Source: Eustoma russellianum (Eukaryota; Streptophyta; Magnoliopsida; Gentianales; Gentianaceae). Taken from it: a stretch of 64,000 nucleotides of DNA. The notes below the pieces were generated by a model, which made no database searches, was not told the origin of the DNA, and saw only the letters and a list, made by a program, of their open reading frames with translations. Below, piece after piece: positions 10,063-22,905 of the stretch. The translations under genes were made by a program, and so were the position numbers. Each line of letters starts with the position of its first letter. The stretch's first letter is position 1. The stretch is from contig AP025041.1 in NCBI GenBank assembly GCA_036186865.1, positions 35,783,538 through 35,847,537 of the forward strand, in the 5' to 3' direction.

Positions 10063-10922
10063 TTATGACATAGAAGACTAGGCCATATAGGAATTTCAAC
10101 CATTAAGAAATTGTTTAAGAAGAATTTAATTAGAGGAATGCCTAAGTTAGACTTAGATAATTTTCAAATGTGTGAAACATGTATTAAATGAAAATACATT
10201 AAAGAAACCTTAAAACCGAAACATGAAGTGAGTACTAGTCATGTACTAGAATTGCTTCACTTAAACTTATTTGGTTCAAGTAGGACAAGAAGTCTAAGTG
10301 GACACTACTATGTGTGTGTCATACTAGATGATTACTCACGCTACACATGGACATTGTTCTTAACACACAAAGGCAATGCTCCATTAGCAATCGAAACCCT
10401 TATCAAGCAAATTGAAAACATTTACGAAGAAAATGTTAAAAGGATTAGGAGTGATAAGGGTGGAGAATTTAAAAACAAGATGTAATCAAATTTTGTGAAC
10501 TGTATGGAATAAAACATGAATCCTCACCACCTAGAACACCACAACTCAATGGAGTTGTTGAACGTAAAAATAGAACGATTCAAGAAGTTGCTAGGACAAT
10601 GCTTTGTGAAAATAAATTACCTAAATATTTATGGGCTGAAGCTGTTAGTTGTGCATGCTATATTATAAATAGGTTTACTATTAGAAAGAAATTAAATAAA
10701 ACGCCTTATGAATTGCTAAACAATAGACAACCTAAAATAGATTATCTTAAAGTATTTGGATGTAAATGTTTTGTGCTAAACACTAAGGATAATCTAGATA
10801 AATTTGAACAAAAGTCTATTGAATGCATATTTGTTGGTTATTCTACTAACTCAAGAGCATATAGGTGTTATAATCCTGCATCTAGAAAAATAATTGAATC
10901 TATACATGTCAAATTCAATTAA
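10063..10922 (+). pseudogene. Integrase of N1, first catalytic Asp lost
   Basis: A degenerate pre-integrase zinc region (RRLGHIG, CETCIK) leads into the core. The first catalytic position reads LLHLNLFG, where element C keeps LLHLDLFG, so the Asp is replaced by Asn. The second (IRSDKGGEF) and third (VVERKNRTIQE) acidic residues are present. Stops at about 10190 and 10485 and a frameshift after 10485 break the frame. The C-terminal GCKCFVLNTKD and GYSTNSRAYRCYN motifs follow up to 10920. The enzyme would have inserted the DNA copy. Confidence 0.85.
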
Positions 10923-10982
10923 AATGCATGCTTTGAAGTTAGTGATAAACATCAACATAAACAAGAAATTAATGTTGAAAAT

Positions 10983-12801
10983 ATGTTTGATGATGATGTA
11001 TTACTTGAGCCTGTACTTGATCATTTAGAACCAACTCCCCCTGAACAAGACATGCATGAACACTTAGATGAAATAAATGAAGAAACTTTGCAATTGGAAT
11101 ATAATGTAACTAATGATCCTATTACATATGATAATGTTCATACTACTGAAACATTTGAACAAGATGAGGGTGAACCCAGTCAATCTAGGAATTGGTGGCA
11201 CCCTAGAGAACTAATCATTGGGGATCCAAGTGTTGGGGTTAGAACACGTATAATCTCACATTAGAACCTAAGAACGTAAAGGAAGCCTTAGGTGACATGT
11301 CATGGATAGATGCTATGCATGAGGAATTAAATCAATTCACAAGGAACAACGTGTGAGAATTAGTACCTAAACCTGAAGACAAGTCTATCATAGAAACTAA
11401 ATGGGTCTTTAGGAATAAAATGGATGAAAAAGGAAATATTACAAGGAATAAGGCTAGACTAGTCGCACAAGGTTATAATCAACAAGAAGGAATAGATTAT
11501 GAATAAACCTTTGTACCCGTTGCATGACTAGAAGCAATTAGATTATTACTTGCGATTGCAAGTCTAAGTAACATTAAACTCTTACAAATGGATGTCAAGA
11601 GTGCATTCTTGAATGGATACATCCAAGAAGAGGTGTTTGTCAAACAACCCCCTGGATTCGAAGATCCAAAGAATCCTAACCATGTTTATAAGCTTAAGAA
11701 AGCTCTATATGGTTTAAAACAAGCTCCAAGAGCTTGGTACGATAGATTTGCAAACTTTCTTATTGCAAATAATTATCAAAGGAGGACCATCAACAACACA
11801 TTATTCCTAAGAAGAAAAGGTAATGATTTGTTAATAGTTCAAATATACGTAGATGATATAATCTTTGGTTCAACCAACCCTACTTTAGTAAAAGACTTCG
11901 AAGAATGTATGAAGTCAGAGTTTGAAATGTCAATGGTAGGAGAGTTGAATTATTTCTTAGGCTTTCAAATTAAACAAACTCCTCAATGAATTCATATTGG
12001 CCAACTTAAGTATGTCAATGATATGATTAAGAAGTTTGGTTTCGAAGAGTTGAAACCTACAACTACCCCCATGAGTGTTAGTACCAAACTTGATAAGGAT
12101 GAAAATGGTAAACCTTTTGATGACACACTCTATAGGTCTATGATTGGCTTATTGTTATACTTAACTGCATCAACACCTGACATCATGTTTAGTGTATGTA
12201 TGTGTGCTAGGTTTCAATCTTGTCCTAAGGTATCACATTACAATGCAGTGAAAAAGATCTTTAGATATCTTAAGCATACACCTCACTTAGGATTGTGGTA
12301 TGATATGAACGCTATGTTGGAATTACACGCATATAGTGATCTGATTATGATGGTTGCAAGTTAGATAGAAAATCCACTAACGGTACATGTCAATTCATAG
12401 GAACCAACTTGATTTCTTGGTTTTCTAAAAAGCAAGCTAGTGTAGCTCTTTCTACCACTAAAGCCGAGTATACCGCTTTGAGTTTATGTACTGCCCAAAT
12501 ACTCTGGCTTAAACAGCAACTTAGTGATTTTAGCATTATAATGAATAAGATTCCAATTTTCTGCGATAGCACAAAGTGCAAATCAATCTTTTGCAGAATC
12601 CGGTGCTTCATTCTAAGGACAAACACATTGAGGTGCGATACCACTTTCTTCTCGCGATCATGTTCAAAATGAGGACATAATGATAAACCATATAAGAACT
12701 GATCACCAAATTGCTGACATCTTCACCAAACCCTTAATCAAGCCACTTTTGAAAACTTACGAGCCAAATTAGGCATGATGACTTACGATACCATTGCATA
12801 G
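10983..12801 (+). pseudogene. Reverse transcriptase and RNase H of N1
   Basis: An acidic connection region (10983-11264) leads into ELVPKPED, TKWVFRNKMDE and KARLVAQGYNQ of copia RT. The catalytic YVDD is at 11846-11857 and is intact. In-frame stops sit where Trp, Glu, Arg and Gly codons are expected (about 11353, 11504, 11526 and 11987). A one-base loss near 12338 breaks the RNase H region. Later motifs (STTKAEYTAL, ADIFTKPL) follow in shifted frames, and the natural stop is at 12799-12801. The domain set is complete but non-functional. Confidence 0.9.
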
Positions 12802-13042
12802 TTCTATCTTTTGCATGATTTGAAAAATAAAAGGGGAGATAGAATAAGTACATGATTTTAGTTGGTAAGTCATGATGAATCATATGATAAGTTTTAATTG
12901 GTATAAATTTTTGAGCATAGGTTAAGGGGAGAGTATGAGTTGAGGGGAGGCAACATACTATTTAAAAGTTGAAAAAATTGACTAAATTTTTGGTTATAAG
13001 TTGTGACATTAAAATCATGTTAGGGTCATTTTGAAAATCATC

Positions 13043-13055
13043 CAAAGGGGGAGAA
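13043..13055 (+). promoter_or_regulatory. Polypurine tract of N1
   Basis: CAAAGGGGGAGAA abuts the 3' LTR and would prime plus-strand synthesis. The stretch from 12802 to 13042 between the pol stop and this tract holds no gene that I can see. Confidence 0.85.
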
Positions 13056-15809
13056 TGATGAGAAATATGTTTGGATAATTTTCAAAGTCATGATTTTAAG
13101 TGGTGAATACTTAAAAATGTCACACATAGTGTTAAATATGATTAAAATTTGAAAAAAAGTTGAAAAAGTTGGCATCGATCTCTCAGGTTGTTGCACATCG
13201 ATCGATCTATGTACATCGATCGATCTATGTAAGGCAGGAAAGTTTAAGACCTTCTGTGAGACATCGATCTCTAGACCTGAGACACATCGATCGATCGATG
13301 TACATCGAACCCTCACTTCGATCGATCAATGTAGGTCAGAGGCAAACTCTGAAACTTTCTGTGAGACATCGACCTCTGAAGCTGAGGCACTTCGATCGAT
13401 CGATGTCTAGGGTTTTTAGGAATATTTTTCTAAAATATGTTAAAGTGATTGTTTTCATTGTATATGATTTATACATGTTCATTATGTGATTATTATGTGT
13501 TTTTGGTGATTATTATTGTCTTGTGACTAAAATGCCCTGGAAGTTTCTACAACTTACCAAAAAGACAAAATTGGTATTTTGAGTTTTGTAGGAACATCAC
13601 ATGATGAAAATGTTTGAAGGATGTATTCTCATCCTATTTATCATGACAAAAGTGGAATTGTGATTATTTCTGACCATCGGGGCCATTTCTGGAGTTTTCT
13701 CACACTAGGGGTATTTTGGTCATTTCACACCCCTGAGGGTATTTTTGGTATTTTCACTCAAGGAATCTCTTGAGCATATCATTATCTTCATTCTGGAGCT
13801 GTGTTATTATTATTTTGAAGATGATATGGTGATCTTATATCTTATTCTCTCAACCAATGATATTATTGACTATAGCTGAATATGTGGACGATCTGAGATG
13901 TCACATTCTATTTTTCTTGAAGACCATCTTATATGTGTTATAAGAGGATATTTATCATCATCATTCAGAGATATTAAGGTGTCAAATGTGTGGAAATGTT
14001 CTTGACATACAAGAAAAAATATTGAGGAATTTCGGTTATACACGTTGATATAATCTTGTCAATTGTTATCTATTTATTTCTTCTTCAAAAATCTGAGTTG
14101 CTACAAATATATATATGTTGAAAAAACGTGATTTTACAGTTTTAGGTGATACATTATTCATTTTGTAAGTTGGAGACAAGTGGACCAAATAAAAGGATCT
14201 AGTTGGCAAAATTGCAACCTTGGAAATTTCAAATGAAAGCAACGGCTATATTGGTTTTTCTTGGATGTTTTTCAGTAGATTTTTTGAATTCAAATGAAGA
14301 CTTCACATGTCCTATTATTGTGCTTGAAGTTGGGGATAATTTGGTGGCATTATCCTTTCTTATTTTATTAAGAAAAATCAAAGTTTTTTTTGGAAAATAC
14401 TAAGTAGCCAACGGCTACTACATTCAATTTTGGAGCTGAATTTTAAGTTTGAAAATGTTCAAGCCCACATGCCTATTCTCAAACAAGGAGTTGAGGTTAT
14501 CTTGATGCAATTATCTTCTCTTATTATCTATTCTTGCTAAGGATAATTCAAGGCAATTCCAAGGTGGAAAATCGGCCAACATGACATCGTCAAGGTGGAC
14601 CAATCATTGTGTTTTATTTTGCCAAGTGTACAAGGCCAACCAATGATGAGAAGACATTTGGAATTGATGATGAAGATGGTGACACATGTGCATTCTTATC
14701 TTCAAGGCTCAAATCACACTATAAATAGAGGCAATGGTGTAGAAGATGAAACACACTTGAAGCTCATAAGCTTTTGTTGAATTGTCTAGCTTTCATCTTC
14801 ATCTTCTTGTTGTTATTGTTTTGTTCATTGTAGCAAAGGTGTTCTTGTTGTATTGTGGTGAGCTACAAGCCTCTTGAGCTTCATTTGTAAGATTGATTAG
14901 CCATCTTTATAAGGCTACATCAATAGGTGTTAGAGGAGTTGCAACTAAGTGTTGCTTAGAAGGTGATTATTCAAGTCTTGAGTAGGGTTGGTGTATAACC
15001 CAAGGGTCAAGCTTGGCTCTTGTTGTAAGGTGTTCATTTCATAGTGAAATCCAAGGAAAGGTGTTCTTGGGACTGGAGTAGGTCACATTGACCGAACTAG
15101 GATAAATCCTCGGTGTTCTTCTCTTGTTTCTTTATTTCTGTTTTCTGCCTGTTTTTGACTGCAGTTTTCACACAACTTCTCACAATTTGAAAAAATAGCT
15201 AAACATTTTCAAAATTCGTTATTTTTGGTGAAGTTATACTTCAGACTGTTAGCTTTCATTGGAAACAAGAATAACTTGATTTGAGTAAGGAAACATTAGT
15301 CCTTCAGTCTTTGCAATATAACTGCTCCAATCTGGCTGCAATCTGACTAGTTTTGAGGAAAACTTAAAATCTGTATTTTTCAATAATTGTTTAAGGTCTG
15401 GACCTTTTGCAAAATTTATCTACACATCCTAAGGAGTGTTTTGATATAAAGATTAACCTTTTGGTTGAGTATTCAAAGAGAAACACGTTTTGCAAAATCG
15501 GCAACATTCTGTCCAATTCTGTCCAGATTGACCATCTGAATTTGTTTATTTGTTTGAAGGGGCAAACGATCTTATTTTTGTCTGATGTTTGGACAGATTC
15601 TTGTTAACTCATTGAAGTTCAATTCTGGAAAGTTTCATAATTTTTGTAGTTGTGTACAATTATTTGTGAATTTTTCAAAACAAGTTTGAATTTGAGGTGG
15701 TTTCAGATTCTGTTTTCAAATGGGATTTTAACAAAGGGTTGTAGTGTAATTTCTGCTAACCACTATTCACCCCCTCTAGTGGTGTTTATTGAAGGTGCAC
15801 GGTCCAACA
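13056..15809 (+). repeat. 3' LTR of N1
   Basis: The LTR is 2754 bp, starting TGATGAG (a one-base change from the TGTTGAG of the 5' copy) and ending GGTCCAACA. It contains the palindromic array, a TATAAATA box at 14720-14727, and the same short open frames as the 5' copy, which are not credible genes. Confidence 0.95.
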
Positions 15810-15814
15810 TATAT
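15810..15814. repeat. Target-site duplication of N1, right copy (TATAT)
   Basis: It matches 4527-4531 exactly. The sequence that follows resumes the pol gene of element A. Confidence 0.9.
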
Positions 15815-17672
15815 CCGCTAGTTGGTCATTTGTTGGGACAAATTCAACGCATACCAATCCTTTTTTAATACAATCCCTTATAAAGTGATGTCTCACTTCT
15901 ATATGGTTGGTCCTACTATGATGTACCGGGTTTTGCGCTATACTTATGGCTGAGGTGTTGTCACATAGGATGGGAACTTTATCAAACTTAACATTATAAT
16001 CGTTTAAAGTGTTGATCCTCCAAAGTAGTTGTGCACAACACGAAGCGGCCGATACATATTCGGATTCCGCCGTTGAAAGTGACATACTATTTTGTTTCTT
16101 GGAGAATCAAGAAACTAAGCAATCTCCAAGGAATTGGCATGTCCCAGAGGTTCTTTTCATATCATCGAGATTTTCGGCATAGTCGGAGTCACTATACCCT
16201 CTTAAATCAAAACATCCATTTTTGGGTTAAAACAACCCAAAATTCAACGTTCCTTTTAAATACCTAAACATACGTTTAGTGGAAACTAAATGCTATTCCT
16301 TAGGCACACTTTGAAATCTAGCACATAAGCACACAGCATGCAAAATATGCGGTCTACTAGCAGTTAGATAAAGTAAACTACCAATCATACCCCTATATTT
16401 GGTTACCTCAACCGGCTTTCCTTTTTCGTCTTTGTCAAGCTTTGTACTTGTGCTCATAGGTGTGCTTACACTTCTTCCATCCTCAAATTTGTACTTCTTG
16501 AGCAAATCCTTAGTATACTTTGTTTGAGATATATACACTCCATCTTGAGTTTGCTTGATTTGAAGACCTAGAAAGTAGTTGAGTTCACCCATCATGCTCA
16601 TTTCAAATTCTCCTTCCATAATGCTCACAAAGAGAATCATTAGTAGCACCAAATATAATATCATCCACATAAATTTGAACAAGCAATTGATGGTTTCATT
16701 GTTCTTTAATAAAAGAGTAGTGTCGCCTTTTCCTCTTGAAAACTCATTCTCAAGAAGGAAGTTACTTAATCTATCATACCAAGCCCTAGGAGCTTGTTTA
16801 AGTCCATAAAAGGCCTTTTTGAGTTAAAATGCATGATTTGGATAATCATGATTTTCAAACCCCGAAGGTTTAGCCACATACACCTCTTCTTGAATTATTC
16901 CATTCAAGACTGCGGATTTCACATCCATTTAATATAGTTTGAAATCCTTATAGCATGCATATGCTAATAGCATTCTAATATCTTCTAACCTAGCCACGGG
17001 GGCAAAAGTCTCATCATAGTCTATGCCTTCCTCTTGCCTATATCCTTGGGCTACTAACCTAGCTTTGTTTCTAGTTATGTTTCTTTTATCATCTATTTTG
17101 TTTCTAAATACCCATTTAGTGTCAATTACGGGATGATCACAAGGTTTAGCAACTAATTCCGAAATCTTGCATGGCTAATACCCAATCTTCATCTTTTATT
17201 GCCTTTTTTATATTTTTAGGCTCAACTTGTGAAATAAAGGCGTTTTCATTGAATTTCCTCCTAGTCATTATGTCTTGGATAGTTTCACCTAATATTAACT
17301 CTTTTGGGTGATCTTTCCTATACTTATATGAATCCGGTAAATTTGATAGATCTCCTCCTACTTCTTCATCTTCAACTTTAGGTTCAAGGGGATCAATCCT
17401 AAGGTCAATAACAATATTACCTTTTGGATTCTCAAATTTCTCTATATGGCTTACTTCAATTATTTCATCATCATCATCATCATCATTAATGTTTGATTTA
17501 TTCTCAATGAGTTCACTAAACTTGACATGAATTGATTCTTCAACTTTCATGCTTCTTTTATTATATACTCTAAATGCCTTGCTATTTTGAGCATAACCCT
17601 AAAGATTCCTTCATCCTCTTTGAAGCCGAGTTTATCCAAGTTATCTTTGGTGTTAAGTATAAAGCACTTACA
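15815..17672 (-). pseudogene. Pol of element A (integrase end, RT, RNase H)
   Basis: On the minus strand from 17672 down, the order is an integrase C-terminal motif (CFILNTKDNLDKL), an acidic connection (17550-17146), RT and RNase H. RT has MDVKSAVLNG near 16930 and YGLKQAPRAWYDR near 16800. YVDDIIFGAT near 16670 is intact but followed by a frameshift, then MSTSTKLDKDEKGKP. RNase H keeps DSDYAE, STAESEYVSAAS and LCDNTSA and runs to NDQLADI at 15815, where N1 interrupts it. Several stops replace Trp or other codons. The sequence closely parallels the Pol of element D. The 5' part is lost at an abrupt junction near 17672. Confidence 0.9.
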
Positions 17673-17766
17673 ACCAATCGTTCTTGTCACTGCACAAGGT
17701 TTCTTATGAAAGACATGTTAGAACTAAGGAAAGGTCCGTTCTTTTGCATGGAGAAATGCATCAATT

Positions 17767-17778
17767 TGGTATCAGAGA
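17767..17778 (+). promoter_or_regulatory. Primer-binding site-like sequence of E
   Basis: TGGTATCAGAGA matches the initiator-Met tRNA primer site at 11 of 12 positions. Confidence 0.6.
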
Positions 17779-18993
17779 CGTAGGTTTTCCTTGTTCTAAT
17801 TCTTATTTTCCATTCTGTCCATTCATCATCTCAAATAGTACGTAAACACCCCCACGAAAAAAATTCTGTTCAAACATAAGCCATAGCATCGAGTTGAATA
17901 AAGTGCATCTAGGACCTAGGACCTAGCATCTAGTTGAATAAATTTAGCCACACTATAAAGCTTTCTACTTTGCTAAATTGCTACCATGTCTTGTAATTCT
18001 TGTTATGTGAAGCTTTTAGTTAAATTTTGGTTGTCTTTGTGATTGAAACTTGTGATTCTCAGTGGGATAATTCACATGGATGCATTACAACCCTAACCCG
18101 AATTGTGTTGTTTAAAAAAACCGTATACCCCAAATCCAAAGCATCCAACAACATGTCACCTCTCAAAAAGCCTAATACTGAGTTCCTAAACATCCATACA
18201 CATTCCCAAACAGTTTCCTAAACCAGAGCAAAATATATATATTCGATTATACGAAAATTGTGCAACTTGTACAAGAAAAGATTTTCAAAGTTTGCAAGGA
18301 AACTTTCTTCAAGAAACATCAAGAAATATCATTTACACTCAGTTGTTTAAGCAAAGAAGTCAAGATAAAAACTAATTTGAACATAGTTCTTGAACAACAA
18401 AACCAAAGGCAAAAGCGGAAAAGAAAGAAAATTCAAGAACTTTGCACACACATATCGGAATTGTGTCATTCAAAAGGAATTTTGATCCTTGACTTGTCTA
18501 CTATTGAGCTGCATATAGAAATTTTGAAAAAGGTTCGGGAATATCCTTTTTTATCTCAAAACCCAAAACTGTTGCGAAAACCCTAAACGATCCAAAGTTT
18601 CAAAAATTGTCCTAAACTGACCCCCACACACTTTGGAACATTTTTTGTGCATATTATACCATTAGGATTCCATTGTTTGATTTCATTGCTTGCTAATTTT
18701 GGCTAAGGATTGTCCGAAGCAACCCTTTAGTGATTCTTTGGTTCACCATACTATATCCTATTTGGTTTCATGCATTTCTTTGATTCTTAGTTTGACCCAT
18801 TCATGTTACGTCTTATACTGACTTTGCTGCTGTTGTTATGCAATATACATCCCCTTGAGTTAGATATACAAGATGAATTTGGAAACCTCAACGTGACCAG
18901 TTGACTTGATATTGGATCTAGTTTAGCATCTTGAGGAGAAACGAAAGACGACTGGTAAAAGGCTTGTGTGTAGTAAGCAATAAAAAAACAAGG
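17779..18993 (+). other. Unidentified internal sequence of E
   Basis: The stretch between the primer site and solo LTR S should correspond to an untranslated leader and gag. An open frame at 18260-18586 is rich in Lys, Gln and Glu (QNQRQKRKRKKIQEL), but I cannot match it to a Gag family. The rest is AT-rich and holds nothing I recognise. Confidence 0.4.
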
Positions 18994-20671
18994 TGTTACG
19001 ACCCGCACCCCGGGCTAGTTGATAAAGAGGATGTAGGAACTATGAACGAAACTAGAATGCGATCGTTGTACCATGTTGAGTGGAATAGATAAAATTTAAT
19101 TTTTATAAGACCACTACTAAGATCGAGTATAATACTACGTGTGACATTACAGACGAAATAACCCACATAAAGCAAATTATACCGCTAAAAAGTAAAAGAA
19201 AAAAAAACCTAAAAGCTACCCCCTCCCAGCCGGCCTATCCCCAAAAATATTGCCCAAAATCTTCACCCACTACTCATCATGTTCCCTCCTCTCTCCCAAG
19301 ACCCAAGGAAATTATTATTTTTCCTCTCTCACCTATTATTCTCGTCATTCACAAGCCAAAAAGGAGACCCATTTGCAAACTCTATTATTCACTCCTTTTC
19401 CTCAAAACTTTCGGCAGCCATAGGTGTGAAAAAAAAGAATCCATTCTCTATGCTCCATTCTTCTTCATCCATGCTAAAACTCCAACACACTATCAAAAGC
19501 ACAACTCTTCTTTTATTTTCTTCTAAACCGTGAGTTTATTTGGTGTAGGAAGAGATGATTTATTCAAGCTCTAGGATGAAACAACAAGGAACTATAGTTT
19601 AAGGATCATTTTTAAACATTAAGGTAAGATTTGGAGGTATGTTTCTTTAACCATCTAGCCTTCACGAAGCCATTTTTATTCTTCTTCACCTTTTCAAACC
19701 GTGACTTCCATATGCTAGAGTGGAGTGGGGACTTCTTTCAAAAATCAAGACAAGAACCAAGATCTAAAATCATCCAAGTGATAATCAAGCTTAAAGGTAA
19801 GATTCTCTTGAAGGATCTTCTTTTAGTCACCATCCAAGCTTCAAGCATGAACTTGATATTTTTTCTCTTCCTCTCCTCATGTTGACCGTGTGCAAAGGGG
19901 AGGTGAGTGAGGGTGATTCCTCAACTTTCAAGCCAAGCTCCAAGCCTAGAAGAAAGTGTTAGCACATCTTGTTCAACTCAAGATTTAAGAAGGCAAGTAA
20001 TCTTCCTTGAATCAACTATGTTATTTGTGAAATATTATATGTACACCAATATTAGCTTCATATGAAAATAGGTCAAACAAACTTGGTCTCAACCTAAGAT
20101 TCTAATTATGTGAAAGAAGTGATTTTGGAGGTCTAAGATTAAAGGGTTAAATTGGTGCAAGTAGAATGTATTCATTTTTGGAAAACAGGAGTCACGTATG
20201 TGACTTTTATGGAGATTAAAGTAGATCTTTTGAGAAGATGAAGTTTGGTGGTGATGTGTTTTAATTTTTGTACCATTAAGAGTAAGGTTTTAAAGCTAAA
20301 GAAACATGAGATAGAGGAAAAGGTGTGAAATAAAGTGACTTAAATGGAGCAAAATTTTGAGTGTTGCGTGTAAGAGCAACCCACTGCTGTGGTGCTCCAA
20401 AATGGTGATTTGGAAAGATGGAGCTCTCGGCTGAGAGCTCCATAAGTGAGCTAAATGGTGTTTTTTTTTTATATATTCTATTTATTAGATGAAATATTGT
20501 GATACTTGGAATATGTACTTAAAGGAAATTGATATTGCAAAAGTGTATGTATTATATTTCGGCTATTTATACTTTTGTAGCCTAATAATTTTATTCCCAT
20601 GGAAAGTACATTTAAATGATTTAATAGATGACATATATACATATATATGTCATATTATGAAGAGTGTATAT

Positions 20672-20678
20672 ATATATA

Positions 20679-20724
<46 letters not shown>
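20672..20724. repeat. (TA)n microsatellite
   Basis: A nearly uninterrupted TA run within solo LTR S. Confidence 0.9.
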
Positions 20725-20726
<2 letters not shown>

Positions 20727-21221
20727 GCCTTATTAAGTTTTTGGCCTAAAAGATTTCATTTTTTTATGAAATAGGTATTTAAATGATTAAATACACTTGG
20801 TGAATACATATATGCACATTACATAAGTTAAGATATGGAAAAGAGGTTATTCAAGTGTTAGAGATTAAGTGGATCTATAGTGACTGTGGGAATACGGTGA
20901 TACGAGTATGATCGACGTATTTGTACATATGATACAGAATAGAAACGGATTCATTTGCATACATGTTGCATCACAACAAGTGTTTAAAAGTTATGATATG
21001 CTTATGATTTTGCTGTGTACAGACATTTTATGACATCACATGTTTCAAGAGAGTTTTTTTCAGCATGTTTCAGAAAGAATAGATTTTACGTAACAAACTT
21101 TATCAACGAGACGGAAGATTCCAAGAGACATAGATTATGTTTACAGTTATGAGTCGTGTGAGTACCTCGTGAGCGTACTTGGACTCCTCGACGATTTTAT
21201 AGTATACGTTGTGTGACATAT

Positions 21222-21383
21222 GTTCATCAGGCGAGCGATTCCTGAAATCATCAGACTATACGCTATACGCCGTATGTTCATTAGGCGAGCGATTCCTGAG
21301 ATCATCGGATTATACGTTATGTGTTGTATGTTCATCAGGCGAGCGATTCCTGAGATCATCGGCCATACGAGTCACCATTAGAT
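21222..21383. repeat. 54-bp tandem repeat, three copies, in solo LTR S
   Basis: GTTCATCAGGCGAGCGATTC-type units start at 21222, 21276 and 21330, exactly 54 bp apart, with few substitutions between copies. Confidence 0.85.
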
Positions 21384-22426
21384 ACATATACCTACGATGA
21401 GCGTATCGGTGGGATATGTGCCTAGTTGGGGAATCTTTTCTGTCACCGTTGATATTGTTTCTTACGAAGGATGGCCATCATATATTTTACAGTCTACAGT
21501 TATGCATTTTCTTTTCAAGTTGCATAGCTATGCATTAGCATCAAGAGAATTATCATTGCATCCTTACACTGAAGATAGAATTAATGGACAGTATAGAATG
21601 AGAATCGCGAGAATAAGCTGTAGACATAGACGAATCTTTAGAGGGTTAAGTAGATGACCAATATAACTTTCTGAAGCTTCATATTCTTGTCTATGAGTTA
21701 TATTATACGAGTGACATCATTATTTGCAAATTATACCTTAGGATATGGTGAGATTATCCATAGGTTAATGTCTTTAAGTTGTTTGAGAAAGATTACTTAT
21801 GAAGATGTAGTAGCTATAAGCTATGATCTCAGTATGATATGGATTAGAACGTAAATATAGACTAGTATGTAGAATGGACAGAGGTAGAGGGTTATGATTT
21901 TCTACGGTATGAGGTAAACTCTCATGTTATGTTTTATAGTCGTATCATGCCTCTTTTAATTATAACGGAGACGCGCTTTATTACCCCGTCTCCCTATGTA
22001 TGATCCACATGTTGTATCTAGTAAGATTACTTGCTGAGCGATTAAAAGATGATGGATATCGCTCATACTTGCCTTATTCATCACATTCCAGATAACAGGT
22101 ATCATTATATAAGCTTGTGGAAGACAGACTAGATGGATCATTGATAACGAAGAGAATTGCAGAGAGACACTCTTTGAAGGCGTTAGACCTTGATTTATGA
22201 TGTATTTCAGAAGATTTCAGTATTACGTATATCATGACTTGTACAGATTATGATATAGAGCATGGCATGTCGATTATGATTTGTTTATGTTATGATGCTT
22301 CCGCTGATCGATTCATTATTCATGTTGACATGTACATATATAGTATCGACGCCTTGTACTTTATGGAGTAGAGTACGGCGGGTGCACCGGGTCGGAACCT
22401 GGTTTCGGGCGGGGCGCTACACGAGG

Positions 22427-22905
22427 GGAGTTAAAGGCAGAAGTGAGTGAATCCATACATGAGTGTGGAAAGGAAGAATGCTTTTGTTTTTTTTACACAA
22501 AACTAATTTTATTTATTTCCTCTTTTTGTTAGTTTTCTTTTTTTGTTTTGTTTCATGTTTCAACATAGGTATTTCAGATTGCATGAATGAATACACGTCG
22601 ATTAGAACTATATGGGTTATGATTTGCCTCAAAAACGACATTTATGAGCTTGAAAGGCGCATGCATAATTTTTGTCTTTCTAATTGCATACGGGTAAGTC
22701 ATTGGCGTTACAAGATTCCAAGTCATCAATCTTTCTCCCAAGATGGTCTAATTATATGTAAATATTATAATGAGATGTTAGATGACTTGTGAAGAGCGTA
22801 CGTTAAAGAACCGATGAATTAGTTATGCTAAGGTTCAGTACTGGCTTGAATAAAAACATTGCTGATAAAATGATGCGTGATAGATAGTATATTAGAACAT
22901 CAAGA
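22427..22905 (+). other. Internal sequence of E, no clear gene
   Basis: Right of the solo LTR there is an open frame at 22463-22792 with a hydrophobic, Phe-rich start and no recognisable motif. I see no supported gene here. Confidence 0.3.

Larger units (their letters stand above)
4532..15809 (+). mobile_element. N1, full-length nested copia retrotransposon
   Basis: A complete 11.3-kb copia element. It has a 5' LTR (4532-7330), primer-binding site, gag, a coiled-coil linker, protease, integrase, reverse transcriptase and RNase H, a purine tract and a 3' LTR (13056-15809). Perfect TATAT duplications flank it. The long gag linker and domain order point to the SIRE/Maximus group. Only about 240 bp separate pol from the purine tract, so there is no ORF3. 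Several frameshifts and stops make it non-autonomous. Element C (36710-54862) is an older relative in the opposite orientation. Confidence 0.95.
18994..22421 (+). repeat. Solo LTR S of a Tekay-like gypsy element
   Basis: The sequence begins TGTTACGACCCGCACC and ends GGCGGGGCGCTACA, 3428 bp with TG...CA ends. The flanking 5-mers are CAAGG (18989-18993) and CGAGG (22422-22426), a target duplication with one transition. Its 3' end (TACGGCGGG...ACCGG...CGCTACA) matches the corresponding end of element G's LTR on the opposite strand, so both belong to related gypsy families. It contains no primer site or purine tract, which fits a solo LTR left by LTR-LTR recombination. It also holds a (TA)n run at about 20672-20724 and a 54-bp tandem repeat. 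Confidence 0.75.

Noticed and set aside
17574..17783. 69-codon plus-strand frame ending at the E primer site
   Set aside because: It spans the A/E junction; the true coding signal of its left part is on the minus strand (integrase of A).
21147..21400. Repetitive open frames on both strands (SSGERFLRSSDYT type)
   Set aside because: They are translations of the 54-bp tandem repeat in solo LTR S.
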